Positions 20,533-29,262 of a DNA stretch of 64,000 nt are shown here, piece after piece. Position numbers and translations under genes: made by a program. The notes beneath the pieces are model-generated. The model had not been told where the DNA came from and did no database searches. It was given only the letters and a program-made list of their open reading frames with translations. Source of the DNA: Pseudomonadota bacterium (lineage in GTDB: Bacteria > Pseudomonadota > Alphaproteobacteria > Rhodospirillales > Magnetospirillaceae); NCBI GenBank assembly GCA_021781575.1, contig JAJXWP010000018.1, positions 16,508-80,507 on the forward strand, in the 5' to 3' direction. The first letter of the stretch is position 1, and each line of letters opens with the position of its first letter.

Positions 20533-21202
20533 GCCGATGATCCGTTCCACCCGCTACCGCCTGGCGATCCTCGACGCTACCACTAAGTTGGCGCAGCTTG
20601 GCCTCAACAGGGGCACCGCCGGCAATATCAGTGTTCGTTGGGATGAGGGGTTCCTCATCACACCGTCGGGCATGCCGCCCAACGCCATGCATCCGGAAGA
20701 CGTGGTCGCCATGGACATGGAGGGCAGCCCCCTGGGGCGGCGCAGACCGTCCTCGGAATGGCGTTTTCATCGCGACATCTATGCGGCCCGGCCCGAGACC
20801 GGCGCGGTGGTGCATTGCCACCCCCCGTTCTGCGTATCGCTGGCGGTCCTGCACAAGCCGATCCCGCCCTACCACTACATGGTGGCCAAGGGTGGCGGAC
20901 GGGACATCCGCTGCGCTCCCTACGCCACGTTCGGCACCCAGGAATTGTCGGACTATGCCGTGGCCGCGCTCAACGGGCGCAAGGCCTGCCTGTTGGCCAA
21001 TCATGGCATGATCGCCGTCGGGCCGACGCTGGAGTCGGCCATGGCGCTGGCCATCGAGGTCGAGGAATTGGCTGAAGGATATTGGCGCGCCCTGCAACTC
21101 GGCGAGCCGATCCTGCTGGCCGATGACGAAATGGATCTGGTGCTGGAAAAATTCGCCAGCTATGGCGAGAACGCCCAGGCGGCCGCGGGAATGGGGAGTT
21201 GA
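20525..21202 (+). CDS. Class II aldolase, probable 5-(methylthio)ribulose-1-phosphate / 5-deoxyribulose-1-phosphate aldolase
   Basis: A zinc class II aldolase/adducin-type protein of 225 residues. Visible catalytic elements: GTAGNISVR near the N-terminus (phosphate/Gly loop), [11 protein letters not shown] with the acid-base Glu, VVHCHPPF with two zinc-binding His, and [11 protein letters not shown] with the third His. The position directly after mtnP and mtnA is the hallmark of the MTA-isoprenoid/DHAP shunt studied in Rhodospirillum rubrum. There an aldolase of this kind yields dihydroxyacetone phosphate plus (methylthio)acetaldehyde or acetaldehyde. Family call is firm; the specific substrate is inferred from the operon. 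MtnB dehydratase is related but would be followed by mtnC/mtnD, which are absent here. Confidence 0.85.
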   Translation: MPEPMIRSTRYRLAILDATTKLAQLGLNRGTAGNISVRWDEGFLITPSGMPPNAMHPEDVVAMDMEGSPLGRRRPSSEWRFHRDIYAARPETGAVVHCHPPFCVSLAVLHKPIPPYHYMVAKGGGRDIRCAPYATFGTQELSDYAVAALNGRKACLLANHGMIAVGPTLESAMALAIEVEELAEGYWRALQLGEPILLADDEMDLVLEKFASYGENAQAAAGMGS

Positions 21203-21206
21203 GGGC

Positions 21207-22055
21207 GTGGCGCATCAGATCACCGGTATCGACCATGTCGCCATCGCCGTCGCCGACCTGGCGGAGGCGAAACGCCGTTTCACCCGCCTGGGGTTTGTCG
21301 CCAGTCCGCCCGGCAGCCATCCGGAATGGGGAACGGCCAATCAGTGCCTGATGTTCGGTGGCGATTACGTGGAACTGCTGGCCGCGGTCGGCGACGGCGT
21401 CGGAGCCGATCGTGTCCGTGCCCATCTCGCCGCTCGGGGAGAAGGGCTGATGGGAGTGGCCTTGGGCAGTCGCGATGCGGCTCAATCCTGCGAGTCGCTG
21501 AATCGGGCGGGCGTCGCCGCCGGGCGCCCGTCGGCGCTGTCACGCCTGCTGGCGGCGCCTGAGGGGGAACTGGCGCCACGGTTTACCGTGGTCGATCTGC
21601 CGGCCGCCGCGACGCCTGGCCTACCGGCATTCCTATGCCAGCCCTTGACGCCCGAACTGTTGCGCCGGCCGGAATGGCTGGCTCATCCCAATGGCGCTAC
21701 CGGCATCATTTCCCTGACCGTCGTGGTGGAGCGGCCGGAGGCCCTGATGGCCGACTACGATCGGGTGTTCGGCCCCGCCGCTTCGACGCCGACGGACGAG
21801 ATGGTAACCGTCCATTCCGGTCGTGGGCTGCTTTTCCTGGTCACTCCGGACGGATTTGATCACCTTCATCCGGACATGGAACTGGAGTTGCCGCCGCCGC
21901 CGGCACTGGTTGCGTTGAGCATCGCCGTCGACGATCTCGGTCGTGCCCAGGCGTTGCTTACGGCCAACGGCGTGCGGTGTGTCCGCAAGGGCGCCCATCT
22001 GGAGGTCGATCCGGCCGAGGCGCTGGGCATCGGCCTGGAATTCGTCGAGAGATAG
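21207..22055 (+). CDS. VOC-superfamily (glyoxalase-like) protein
   Basis: 282 residues with a vicinal-oxygen-chelate domain at the N-terminus: GIDHVAIAVADLAEAKRRF, then a metal-site-like GTANQCLMFGGDYVELL. A second, weaker half starts near GIISLTVVVERPEAL. It resembles the 'glyoxalase-like domain' (Glyoxalase_3) group. The GTG start lies 5 bases after the aldolase stop, with GAGGG directly upstream. Adjacency suggests a role linked to the MTA shunt or to aldehyde by-products, but this is only context. It could equally be a resistance or dioxygenase-like protein. Confidence 0.72.
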   Translation: MAHQITGIDHVAIAVADLAEAKRRFTRLGFVASPPGSHPEWGTANQCLMFGGDYVELLAAVGDGVGADRVRAHLAARGEGLMGVALGSRDAAQSCESLNRAGVAAGRPSALSRLLAAPEGELAPRFTVVDLPAAATPGLPAFLCQPLTPELLRRPEWLAHPNGATGIISLTVVVERPEALMADYDRVFGPAASTPTDEMVTVHSGRGLLFLVTPDGFDHLHPDMELELPPPPALVALSIAVDDLGRAQALLTANGVRCVRKGAHLEVDPAEALGIGLEFVER

Positions 22056-22060
22056 CCGGC

Positions 22061-23461
22061 TTATACCACCCGGAAGTTCTTGAACTGCCAGGGGTCGGAT
22101 CGGTCCAGGTCCTCGGCAAACAGCCGGCCCCGGTCTTGCAAGGGAGTCCAGTCGGAGTAGGCGCCGACCACCTTGCCGAGGTAAGGCCGGCAGATGTCGA
22201 GAATACGCTCGAAGTCGATCTCGTCCGGTTCGATCACGCCAACCCGGGGATTTTCCAGTGTCCAGATCATCGCGGCCAGCACGGCGATGGTCACCTGCAG
22301 GCTGGTGGCGTTGTTGTAGGGTGCCAGCCGTCGCGCCTCGCCAATGGATAACCGCGAGCCGTACCAGTAGGCGCCCTTGGCATGCCCCATCAGGAGTACG
22401 CCCAGTTCGTCGGAGCCCGCAACGATCTCATTCATCAGCAGGCGCTGCTCTTCCTGCATATGCCAGCCCTTGCCGGCCAGTTCGTGCAGCGACAGGACGG
22501 CGTCGTCGCAGGGGTGGTAGGCGTAGTGGACGGTCGGGCGGAAGCGCAGCCCGCCACCGTCCTTCAGGGTGAAATAGTCGGCAATGGAGATGGCTTCGCT
22601 GTGGGTGATCAGGAAGCCGTGGAACGGTCCTTCCAGGGGCGTCCATGTGCGAACCTGCGTACTGGCTCCCGGGCGCATCAGGTAGATGGCGGCATCGCCG
22701 CCGAATTCGTGGCGCCGCCCATCGGGCGGCAAGGCCGTTTCGTGACTGCCCCAGCCCAGTTCCGCCGGTTGACAACCTTCGCCGACGAAGCCGTCGATGG
22801 ACCATGTGTTGACAAACTCGCCGACCCGCTTCGGTTCATTGGCCACCTGGGTGTCGCGTTCCGCAATGTGGATCACCTTGACCGAGAGCGCCGCCATCAG
22901 TTCCGCCCACTGTTGCCGGCTGGCGGGTTTTGCCACCTCCACACCGGTGTCTCGGGCGATATCGAGCAGTGCCCGCTTGACGAAGTGTGAGACCAGGCCG
23001 GGGTTGGCGCCGTGGGTGATGACGGCGGTTGGCGCGTCGCTGCTGCGCAGCTTGAGCGCTGTTTCGCGCAGTGCATAATTGGAACGGAGCGAGGGCGAGA
23101 GCGAGGTGTCGGTATAGCCTCCGGCCCAGGGTTCGATGCAGGTATCCAGGTACAGCACTCCCCTTTCCCGACAGAACTCGATCAATGCCACGGAGGAGAC
23201 GTCGACCGACACGTTCAACAGGAAATCGCCGTTGCTGAGCAGCGGGTCCAACACCCGTCTGTAGTTGGCCGGGGTCAACGGCTCGCAGATGAAGCGGATG
23301 TTGTATTCGTTGGCTTCCTCGCGGCCGCGCTCCTCGGCGGTGACAATAGTGATCTTCGTCGCATCGATATCGATGTGATGTAAAATCAGCGGCAGGACTC
23401 CCTGTCCGATGCTGCCGAATCCGACGATGACCAAGCGGCCGGAAAAGGAAACATGCTTCAT
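22061..23461 (-). CDS. hss: Homospermidine synthase
   Basis: NAD-dependent enzyme making sym-homospermidine from two putrescines (or putrescine plus spermidine), the main long polyamine of many alphaproteobacteria. The Rossmann fold begins at once (VGFGSIGQGVLPLILHH), followed by a saccharopine-dehydrogenase-like domain: LLNVSVDVSSVALIEFC, LYLDTCIEPWAGGYTD and THGANPGLVSHFVKRAL. Length 466 is typical for bacterial HSS (about 470-480). AGGGGGTAG precedes the ATG. Its gene converges on the VOC gene and is followed upstream by a 409-base gap. A putrescine source, the minus-strand agmatinase, lies about 0.4 kb away. Confidence 0.93.
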   Translation of the reverse strand: MKHVSFSGRLVIVGFGSIGQGVLPLILHHIDIDATKITIVTAEERGREEANEYNIRFICEPLTPANYRRVLDPLLSNGDFLLNVSVDVSSVALIEFCRERGVLYLDTCIEPWAGGYTDTSLSPSLRSNYALRETALKLRSSDAPTAVITHGANPGLVSHFVKRALLDIARDTGVEVAKPASRQQWAELMAALSVKVIHIAERDTQVANEPKRVGEFVNTWSIDGFVGEGCQPAELGWGSHETALPPDGRRHEFGGDAAIYLMRPGASTQVRTWTPLEGPFHGFLITHSEAISIADYFTLKDGGGLRFRPTVHYAYHPCDDAVLSLHELAGKGWHMQEEQRLLMNEIVAGSDELGVLLMGHAKGAYWYGSRLSIGEARRLAPYNNATSLQVTIAVLAAMIWTLENPRVGVIEPDEIDFERILDICRPYLGKVVGAYSDWTPLQDRGRLFAEDLDRSDPWQFKNFRVV

Positions 23462-23870
23462 CTATTGCTACCCCCTTATGTCGAACCCCATTCGTAATGG
23501 TCGGTTAGGTCGAGAATTTCCGGCTGCCGCCGGAAAAAGCCATGGAACCGCGGTCTACGGCGAGACGGCGGTCAAAAACCGGCATTGACGGGTGACGGCA
23601 CCCGGTCAGGGTGCCGCGTCTTTGCCGCTTACGGCATCAACTTCGAAAGTGCGGAGAAAATCTCGCGCGTGTCACAACCATGTCCAACTCCCTTTCGGGG
23701 ACCGGCCCACTGCCGACCGGAGACCAAAAAGGACGCGTGACCGTCGTAGCGTAGCCCGAAGCGAAGAACAGCCGGGCCATAGGCACGTGCGAATGCGTCT
23801 GCGGTCGATATATACGGCAAATTAACCGTACGCAAGGGCGTTTATGGGCTCGCCGCCCATCCTTGTCCGG
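23462..23870. other. 409-base intergenic region without a supported gene
   Basis: The region between agmatinase and homospermidine synthase holds no convincing gene. Visible features are a perfect hairpin CGGCACCC-ggtca-GGGTGCCG (23596-23616), a small inverted repeat CCGGCTGCCGCCGG (about 23520-23534), and a short minus-strand frame with a TTG start (23629-23835, 68 codons) that resembles no family I know. In many relatives a type III PLP ornithine/lysine decarboxylase gene accompanies hss; it is not here. The segment may be a leader, a remnant of deleted DNA, or an RNA gene. Confidence 0.5.
23596..23616. other. GC-rich hairpin upstream of hss
   Basis: CGGCACCC and GGGTGCCG form a perfect 8-bp stem with a 5-base loop. 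On the plus strand it is followed by CGTCTTT; on the minus strand (the direction of hss) there is no U-tract. It could be part of the hss leader or a weak terminator for transcription coming from agmatinase. Confidence 0.45.
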
Positions 23871-24767
23871 TCAGTCCCGGTTTTCGACCATCAGGCTGAG
23901 ATACTGCCAAGCCAGGGTCGCCGCCGCTAAAGAGGTGATTTCGGCCAGGTCGCAGGCGGGCAGCACCTCCACCACGTCCATTCCCCGGAAGGCAAGTCCG
24001 CGCAACCGCTTGATGATGGCCAGGGCTTGCCAGGAGAACAGGCCGCCGATTTCCGGCGTGCCGGTTCCGGGAGCCTGCGAAGGATCCAGGGCATCGATGT
24101 CGAATGACAGGTAGACCGGTTGCCGGCCGACGATGTCCCGGATGGCCTCGGCCACGGTCGCCGGTCCGGTTTCATGCACCGTCTCGGCGGCGATAATGGT
24201 GACGCCCTTGTCCAGCGTCCAATCCCATACCGCGCGCGGCACAGGCGAGCGGATGCCGATTTGGACCATGCGGTGCGGGGCGATCAGTCCTTCGTTGATG
24301 GCATGGTAGAACACCGAGCCGTGGCCTAAAGCTTGGCCGAAATTATCCGGCCAGGTATCCGGGTGGGCGTCGAAATGGATCAGGCCGAGCGCATCACCAC
24401 TGCGGTCGGCCAGGGCGCGTAGCAACCCCAGGGTGATTGTGTGGTCGCCACCGAAGCACAAGAGATGCGAGTGATCGACGGCTTGCCGCTCGATCATCCG
24501 CAGGCTTTCGGGGATGTCGCCCAAGGCAATGGAAAAGTCGCCAAGATCGGCGATGGGTAGCCGTCTTGGATCGACCCAGCCGTCGGGATTGTCGCCGTCG
24601 GTAAGCATTCGACTGGCATGGCGGATGGCGTGGGGAGCAAAACGGGCGCCCGGACGGTTGGTCACGCCCAAGTCGAACGGGATGCCGGCAATTTGCACCG
24701 CAGCCTCGGCCGCGGCGGTTCCGGCACCGAGAAAGGTCGGATGAACGGCGAAGGTGGGGACTTGCAT
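23871..24767 (-). CDS. speB: Agmatinase / ureohydrolase family protein
   Basis: Manganese enzyme of the arginase fold; agmatinase releases urea from agmatine to give putrescine. Metal-ligand motifs are complete: CFGGDHTITLG (His), HFDAHPDTW (Asp/His/Asp) and LSFDIDALDPSQAPGTGTPE (Asp/Asp). 298 residues. GAAGGAGG precedes the ATG. Context with homospermidine synthase supports agmatinase over arginase, since putrescine is the substrate for HSS. Guanidinobutyrase or related ureohydrolase activity cannot be excluded from sequence alone. Confidence 0.88.
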   Translation of the reverse strand: MQVPTFAVHPTFLGAGTAAAEAAVQIAGIPFDLGVTNRPGARFAPHAIRHASRMLTDGDNPDGWVDPRRLPIADLGDFSIALGDIPESLRMIERQAVDHSHLLCFGGDHTITLGLLRALADRSGDALGLIHFDAHPDTWPDNFGQALGHGSVFYHAINEGLIAPHRMVQIGIRSPVPRAVWDWTLDKGVTIIAAETVHETGPATVAEAIRDIVGRQPVYLSFDIDALDPSQAPGTGTPEIGGLFSWQALAIIKRLRGLAFRGMDVVEVLPACDLAEITSLAAATLAWQYLSLMVENRD

Positions 24768-24846
24768 CTGCGTCCTCCTTCAAGAGCGGCGCCACCGTCT
24801 TCCCGACGACCGTTGGGGGGTCCGGACGGCAGCCAACTCGCTCCAT

Positions 24847-24872
24847 GTCATGATACACCGTCATGATACACC
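24847..24872. repeat. Perfect tandem duplication of a 13-base unit
   Basis: GTCATGATACACC occurs twice back-to-back between the GH25 gene end and the agmatinase start. Each unit contains the palindrome TCATGA. It lies about 80 bases upstream of the agmatinase start codon, so it may be an operator, or only a recent slippage duplication. Confidence 0.6.
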
Positions 24873-24909
24873 GCCCCGCCCGGTTGGTTCGCCTCGAATG
24901 CGGCGGGTG

Positions 24910-25719
24910 TTAAACGCTGACGTTCCGGCCGCCCTTCTTCCAGAAATGGCACAGGGTGGCGGCGTCGCCACGGAACAGGTTCCGGTCGCAGCGCTCGACT
25001 CCCGAAACGCTGCGCACCCGTTTGCCGCGCGGGCCGCAGTCCTCGGTGTCGCCGGCATACTGCCAGAAATGCCAGCCTTTGCCCTTCCAGGCGATGGGCA
25101 ATTGCGGCTCGGTGCGGTAGTCCGCCAGCCATAACGGACAATGCGCCAGAATCGAGCGTTCGGTGATGTGGCCGCCCAGCGTATGGTGGTGGCCTCCCGC
25201 CGGCGCGCCATCGGCCCAGGCCGCAGTTGTGTAAATCAGCGGATATCGGCCGGTCGCTTCATGCACGGTCCGGACGAAATCCTCCGCCTGGTGAAGCTTC
25301 ATCGTATTCGCCGGGTTCTGATCGTTGAATTCGAGGTCGAGGGCCATCAGGGTCGCCCGGCCCGGTCGCGCGGTGGCGAGGAACATCAGCGCCTGGTCGA
25401 CGCCCGAATGTTGACGCGTGCCGAAATGATAGGCCCCCCACAGCATGCCGGCCTCTTCCGCCTGCTGGCGGCGTTTCGCATAAAGGGGGTCGCGCCAATC
25501 GCCGCCCTCGCTGGCTTTGTGGATGACGCCGAGGATCTTGCTTCGTTTGCGCGCCAAGCTGAAATCGCTGACGGTGGTCATGTGGCTGATATCGATGACA
25601 GCATCAACCCGGCTGACATGTTGGTGATGGTGAATGCGCCGCGGCCGAACTGCCGCGGCCGCCACCGGTACCGCGGTCACGCTCAGCAGGCTGGCAAGCA
25701 ACATTCTCCGTGTAAGCAT
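24910..25719 (-). CDS. Exported glycoside hydrolase family 25 protein (lysozyme/muramidase)
   Basis: 269 residues with an N-terminal signal (TRRMLLASLLSVTAVPVAAAA). The GH25 (beta/alpha) barrel starts at VIDISHMTTVSDF and contains GVIHKASEGGDWRDP, MLWGAYHFG, the catalytic Asp-x-Glu in LMALDLEFND, IYTTAAWADG and the terminal WHFWQYAGD. These cover the family's active-site strands. It cleaves the beta-1,4 bond after N-acetylmuramic acid; in a Gram-negative periplasm it would act in wall turnover. A His-rich linker (RIHHHQH) follows the signal. Stand-alone gene, upstream of agmatinase on the same strand. Confidence 0.87.
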   Translation of the reverse strand: MLTRRMLLASLLSVTAVPVAAAAVRPRRIHHHQHVSRVDAVIDISHMTTVSDFSLARKRSKILGVIHKASEGGDWRDPLYAKRRQQAEEAGMLWGAYHFGTRQHSGVDQALMFLATARPGRATLMALDLEFNDQNPANTMKLHQAEDFVRTVHEATGRYPLIYTTAAWADGAPAGGHHHTLGGHITERSILAHCPLWLADYRTEPQLPIAWKGKGWHFWQYAGDTEDCGPRGKRVRSVSGVERCDRNLFRGDAATLCHFWKKGGRNVSV

Positions 25720-25875
25720 CTCCGGTCGACCACTTTTGTTCTGCCGCGCCCAGAATTCGCGGTATCCCCAGTGGTCAATGTACCATAATGGCTGCCCGCC
25801 TGCAAAAATGTGGCAGCATTAAAACCCAGCGATAATGGCTATATTGTTCGCTCCGCTCGGCGCGGGAGCGATGAT

Positions 25876-26616
25876 TTAACTGATGCGCGAGAGGAATCGG
25901 GGCAACCGCAACCCCGATAGCCAGGTCGACACGGGCTGCCGCGTGATGAGAAAATCCCAAGAGCCGACGACCAGGTCGGCGCGGCCGATCAAGTTCTCCT
26001 CGGGCACGAAACCGACCCCGCCTTGAGTGTCGGAGACCCGGCTGTCCAAGGAATTGTCACGGTTGTCGCCCATCATGAACAAATGGCCGCTGGGTACTTC
26101 AAAGACCGGCGTATCATCCAGCGGGCCGCGCGCACTCAATTTGAAGATGGCATGCTGTCGTCCGCCCGGCAGCGTTTCGATGAAACGGTCGGCGGCCATG
26201 GTCCGGCCATCCTGCAGTTCGACCTGGCCGGCGCCGTCGGCCCGCAGCGGCAAGGGGGTGCCATTGATCCACAGGTGTCCGCCGCGCATCTGGATGCGGT
26301 CCCCAGGTAGACCGACGACCCGCTTCACATAGACCTGCTCCGGGTCGCGGGGCAGGCGGAAGACAACGACGTCGCCGCGCTCCGGTTCGTGGCCGAATAG
26401 CCGCCCGGGCAGAGATCGCCCGGCATCGATGGGAAGCGAATAGCGGCTGTAGCCATAGACGAATTTGCTGGCCAGAAGCTCGTCGCCGATCTGCAGGGTC
26501 GGCTCCATCGAGCCTGATGGAACATAGAACGGCTGGGCCACCACCGTCCTTGACACCAGGACGAGCGCCACCGCGGCGCCGATCTGCTTCAGGTCGTTCC
26601 AGAACGTTCGCGCCAT
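25876..26616 (-). CDS. lepB: Signal peptidase I
   Basis: Membrane serine protease that removes signal peptides from exported proteins. One N-terminal transmembrane helix (IGAAVALVLVSRTVVA, about residues 12-27) is followed by the catalytic Ser in PSGSMEPTL. The catalytic Lys is in YVKRVVGLPGD, and box E is GDNRDNSLDSR. 246 residues, near the usual alphaproteobacterial length. The overall set of boxes B to E is intact. It lies 37 bases downstream of ychF on the same strand in this arrangement's order (ychF ends first on the plus coordinate), with no obvious terminator between. Confidence 0.94.
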   Translation of the reverse strand: MARTFWNDLKQIGAAVALVLVSRTVVAQPFYVPSGSMEPTLQIGDELLASKFVYGYSRYSLPIDAGRSLPGRLFGHEPERGDVVVFRLPRDPEQVYVKRVVGLPGDRIQMRGGHLWINGTPLPLRADGAGQVELQDGRTMAADRFIETLPGGRQHAIFKLSARGPLDDTPVFEVPSGHLFMMGDNRDNSLDSRVSDTQGGVGFVPEENLIGRADLVVGSWDFLITRQPVSTWLSGLRLPRFLSRIS

Positions 26617-26653
26617 CGCCTGTCACCCGCTCGCCAATACGGCGAACAGCATC

Positions 26654-27754
26654 TCATACATTGAACAGGAAATGGAAGATATCGCCGTCCTGGACGACAT
26701 AGTCCTTGCCTTCCAGCCGCATCCGGCCGGCTTCCTTCGCCCCCGCCTCGCCGCCGCAGGCGATGAAGTCCGCGTATGAAATGGTCTCGGCCCGGATGAA
26801 GCCGCGTTCGAAGTCGGTATGAATGACGCCGGCCGCCTGGGGTGCCTTCAACCCTTTCGGCAGAGTCCAGGCATGGGCCTCCTTCGGCCCTACGGTAAAG
26901 AACGTGATCAGGTGCAGCAGCTCGTAGCCGGCGCGGATCACCCGCGCCAGGCCTGTTTCCTGCAGCCCCAGGGCTTGCAGAAATTCCTTTCTTTCCTCGT
27001 CGTCGGCGAGCAGGGCGACTTCGGCCTCGATGGCCGCCGAAATGACCACCTGGGCAGCGCCTTCCGCCCTCGCCATCGCCGCCACCTTCGCCGAAAAGGT
27101 ATTGCCGGTGGCCGCCGAAGCTTCCTCGACGTTACAGGCATAAAGCAGCGGCTTCGAGGTCAGGAGGCCCAGTGTCTTCAGGATGATCCGCTGGTCGTCG
27201 TCGAGCTTGACCGAGCGGGCGGGCTTGCCTTCGCGCAAAGCCGCAAGCACCGGTTCCATGACCTCCACCTGGGCCTTGGCGTCCTTGTCCCCGCCCTTGG
27301 CCTTCTTACCGGTGGCGATGACGCGCCGCTCCAGGCTGTCGAGGTCGGCCAGCATCAGTTCTGTCTCGATGGTCTGGGCATCGCGGACCGGATCGACCGA
27401 TCCCTCCACATGGGTGACGTCGCCGTCCTCGAAACAGCGCAGCACATGCACGATGGCATCGACCTCGCGAATATTGGCAAGGAACTGGTTGCCCAGCCCT
27501 TCGCCGCGGCTGGCCCCGCGGACCAGCCCTGCGATATCGACGAATTCCAGCTGGGTGGGGATGATCTTGCCGGACTTGGCAACCTCGGCAAGCCTGTCGA
27601 GGCGAGGATCGGGCACCGCCACGCGGCCGACATTGGGCTCGATGGTACAGAACGGATAATTGGCCGCCTGTGCCGCCGCGGTCGATGTGAGCGCGTTGAA
27701 CAGGGTCGACTTGCCCACATTGGGCAGGCCGACGATGCCACAGTTGAATCCCAT
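26654..27754 (-). CDS. ychF: Redox-regulated ATPase/GTPase YchF (OLA1 family)
   Basis: Obg-related P-loop protein that preferentially hydrolyses ATP and binds ribosomes. The G1 motif [14 protein letters not shown] starts at about residue 8. The switch/G3 segment is [17 protein letters not shown]; the coiled-coil central insertion is about residues 130-200; and the C-terminal TGS domain contains [12 protein letters not shown] and [12 protein letters not shown]. 366 residues. Its ATG overlaps the stop of pth and has CCGGAGA upstream, so the two genes are coupled. Confidence 0.95.
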   Translation of the reverse strand: MGFNCGIVGLPNVGKSTLFNALTSTAAAQAANYPFCTIEPNVGRVAVPDPRLDRLAEVAKSGKIIPTQLEFVDIAGLVRGASRGEGLGNQFLANIREVDAIVHVLRCFEDGDVTHVEGSVDPVRDAQTIETELMLADLDSLERRVIATGKKAKGGDKDAKAQVEVMEPVLAALREGKPARSVKLDDDQRIILKTLGLLTSKPLLYACNVEEASAATGNTFSAKVAAMARAEGAAQVVISAAIEAEVALLADDEERKEFLQALGLQETGLARVIRAGYELLHLITFFTVGPKEAHAWTLPKGLKAPQAAGVIHTDFERGFIRAETISYADFIACGGEAGAKEAGRMRLEGKDYVVQDGDIFHFLFNV

Positions 27755-28359
27755 CAGCTGTCTCCGGTGATGTCGTTTTTCTTCGGCTTGGCCACAGGAA
27801 CCGCCTGCGCCAGCCTGGTCATGAAAGCGTTCTCGTCGCCGCCCAGCAGCAAAGGCAACTGGGCCGCTACCGCTTCCAGCAAAGGCGCCAGCCAAGCCTC
27901 GTCGGCCTTGGCGAAATCGCCGAGGACCCAGGGCGTGACCAGCGTCTTGTCTCCCGGATGGCCGATGCCCAGGCGGATACGCCAGTAGTCGTTGCCAAGA
28001 TGAGCGTCGATGCTTTTCAAGCCGTTGTGACCGCCGGCGCCGCCGCCCCTCTTCACCCGGACTTTGCCGGGTGGCAGGTCGAGTTCATCATGCAGGACCA
28101 GCACATCGCCGTTGGCGATCTTGTGGAAACGCACCGCCGCGGCCACCGCTTGGCCGGAAAGGTTCATGTAGGTTTCCGGCTTCAACACCAGAACCTTCTC
28201 GCCAGCAAGGTTGCCCTCGGCCAATTGGCCATGGAACCTGGAACGCCACAAGCCAAAAGAATGGCGGCGGACAATTTCATCCGCCGCCATCCAGCCGATA
28301 TTGTGGCGGTTCCGGGCGTAAGCCCCGCCGGGGTTGCCCAGTCCCACCAGCAGACGCAT
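27754..28359 (-). CDS. pth: Peptidyl-tRNA hydrolase
   Basis: Releases tRNA from stalled peptidyl-tRNA. N-terminal [18 protein letters not shown] contains the catalytic His and substrate-binding Asn residues; [10 protein letters not shown] and [17 protein letters not shown] and [13 protein letters not shown] follow in family order. 201 residues. It lies between rplY (4 bases upstream) and ychF (overlapping), the conserved alphaproteobacterial order rplY-pth-ychF, so the three are read as one operon. Confidence 0.96.
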   Translation of the reverse strand: MRLLVGLGNPGGAYARNRHNIGWMAADEIVRRHSFGLWRSRFHGQLAEGNLAGEKVLVLKPETYMNLSGQAVAAAVRFHKIANGDVLVLHDELDLPPGKVRVKRGGGAGGHNGLKSIDAHLGNDYWRIRLGIGHPGDKTLVTPWVLGDFAKADEAWLAPLLEAVAAQLPLLLGGDENAFMTRLAQAVPVAKPKKNDITGDS

Positions 28360-28363
28360 GGGA

Positions 28364-28981
28364 TCAGGCGGCGGTTCCGCCGCCAGCCTCGGCCTCGGTC
28401 TCGGCGGCCGGAGCGACAGTCGGCGCGGCGATGGTGGCGACGGTCGCGTCCTTTTCGTGGCTGACCGCCGAAACTCCAGCCGGAAGCTGGACCTGGGACA
28501 GGTGGATCGAGGCGCCGATATCGAGGCCGGTCAGGTCGATCACCACTTCGCTGGGAATGGCGCCGGCCGAGGCGATAACCTCGATTTCGTGCAGCACCAC
28601 GTTCAACACGCCGCCCCGCTTGATCCCCACCGCCTTGTCCTGGTTGCTGAAGTGCACTGGCACGTGAACATGCACTTTCGACTCGGCGCTGACCCGCAGG
28701 AAGTCCACATGCACCGGCTGGTCGCTGACCGGGTGCCGTTGGATGTCGCGGCATAGCGCGCGCTCGGTGCGACCCTCGATGCCGAGGTCGAACAGGCGGG
28801 TCAGGAAACCGGGCTTGTTCATTTCGGCCCACAGGACGCGCGGGTCGAGGGCGATGGTAACGGGGGCTAGCTTGTTGCCGTAAATAACGCCGGGGACCAG
28901 GCCCTGACGGCGGGTGGCTCGGGCGGCCCCCTTTCCGGCCCGATCACGCGCCACGACGCTGATGGTGGTGACATCGCTCAT
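28364..28981 (-). CDS. rplY: 50S ribosomal protein L25 (CTC/TL5 form)
   Basis: Binds 5S rRNA. This is the long two-domain form of 205 residues: the L25 domain at the N-terminus ([21 protein letters not shown]) and the TL5 beta domain ([20 protein letters not shown]) with a C-terminal acidic/Ala tail. The ATG follows GGAGA. An RNA hairpin (29050-29084) lies 70 bases upstream in its leader. Confidence 0.95.
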   Translation of the reverse strand: MSDVTTISVVARDRAGKGAARATRRQGLVPGVIYGNKLAPVTIALDPRVLWAEMNKPGFLTRLFDLGIEGRTERALCRDIQRHPVSDQPVHVDFLRVSAESKVHVHVPVHFSNQDKAVGIKRGGVLNVVLHEIEVIASAGAIPSEVVIDLTGLDIGASIHLSQVQLPAGVSAVSHEKDATVATIAAPTVAPAAETEAEAGGGTAA

Positions 28982-29049
28982 GGAAAATCTCCAATACAAA
29001 ACGGCGCGGCCTCCAGGGGTGCCGACGCCAGAAAGGGCAAGCTTTTACA

Positions 29050-29089
29050 CCGTGGGCGAATGCATTTCAAGCATTGGCCCACGGTTTTT
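29050..29089 (+). terminator. Strong hairpin with T-run, oriented against the flanking genes
   Basis: CCGTGGGC (29050-29057) pairs with GCCCACGG (29077-29084); an inner AATGC pairs with GCATT. On the plus strand it is followed by TTTTT, so it reads as an intrinsic terminator for plus-strand RNA. Both flanking genes (prs, rplY) are on the minus strand, where the stem is not followed by T. On that strand it would be a leader hairpin of rplY. Confidence 0.65.
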
Positions 29090-29166
29090 GTCGTGGTCCC
29101 TCAGGTGCCGGGCGCGGGCGATGCCCGCTTCATTGCCAATAAACGGCGCCAATGTCCCGACCGGAA

Positions 29167-29245
29167 CGAGGCGAAGCCTCGTGACTGGCGCGTTGAGCGC
29201 GCCGGAGCTTCAGCGAAGGACAGCCAAGCCCCGCGGATGCGGGGC
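29167..29245. other. Three consecutive small GC hairpins downstream of prs
   Basis: CGAGGC-gaa-GCCTCG (29167-29181), GGCGCG-ttgag-CGCGCC (29187-29203) and GCCCCGC-ggat-GCGGGGC (29228-29245) follow each other in the prs-rplY gap. Each stem is perfect with a 3-5 base loop. They may stabilise the 3' end of the prs message or belong to a dispersed element. The first two stand just upstream of the terminator-like hairpin at 29050-29089. Confidence 0.5.
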
Positions 29246-29262
29246 GCCCGGCGCCTGAGGGA

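Noticed and set aside
23629..23835. 68-codon minus-strand frame with TTG start upstream of hss
   Set aside because: No family resemblance, unusual composition and no ribosome binding site; kept only as a note in the intergenic entry.
24847..24872. CRISPR-like array
   Set aside because: Only two 13-base units with no spacer and no cas genes; a plain tandem repeat.
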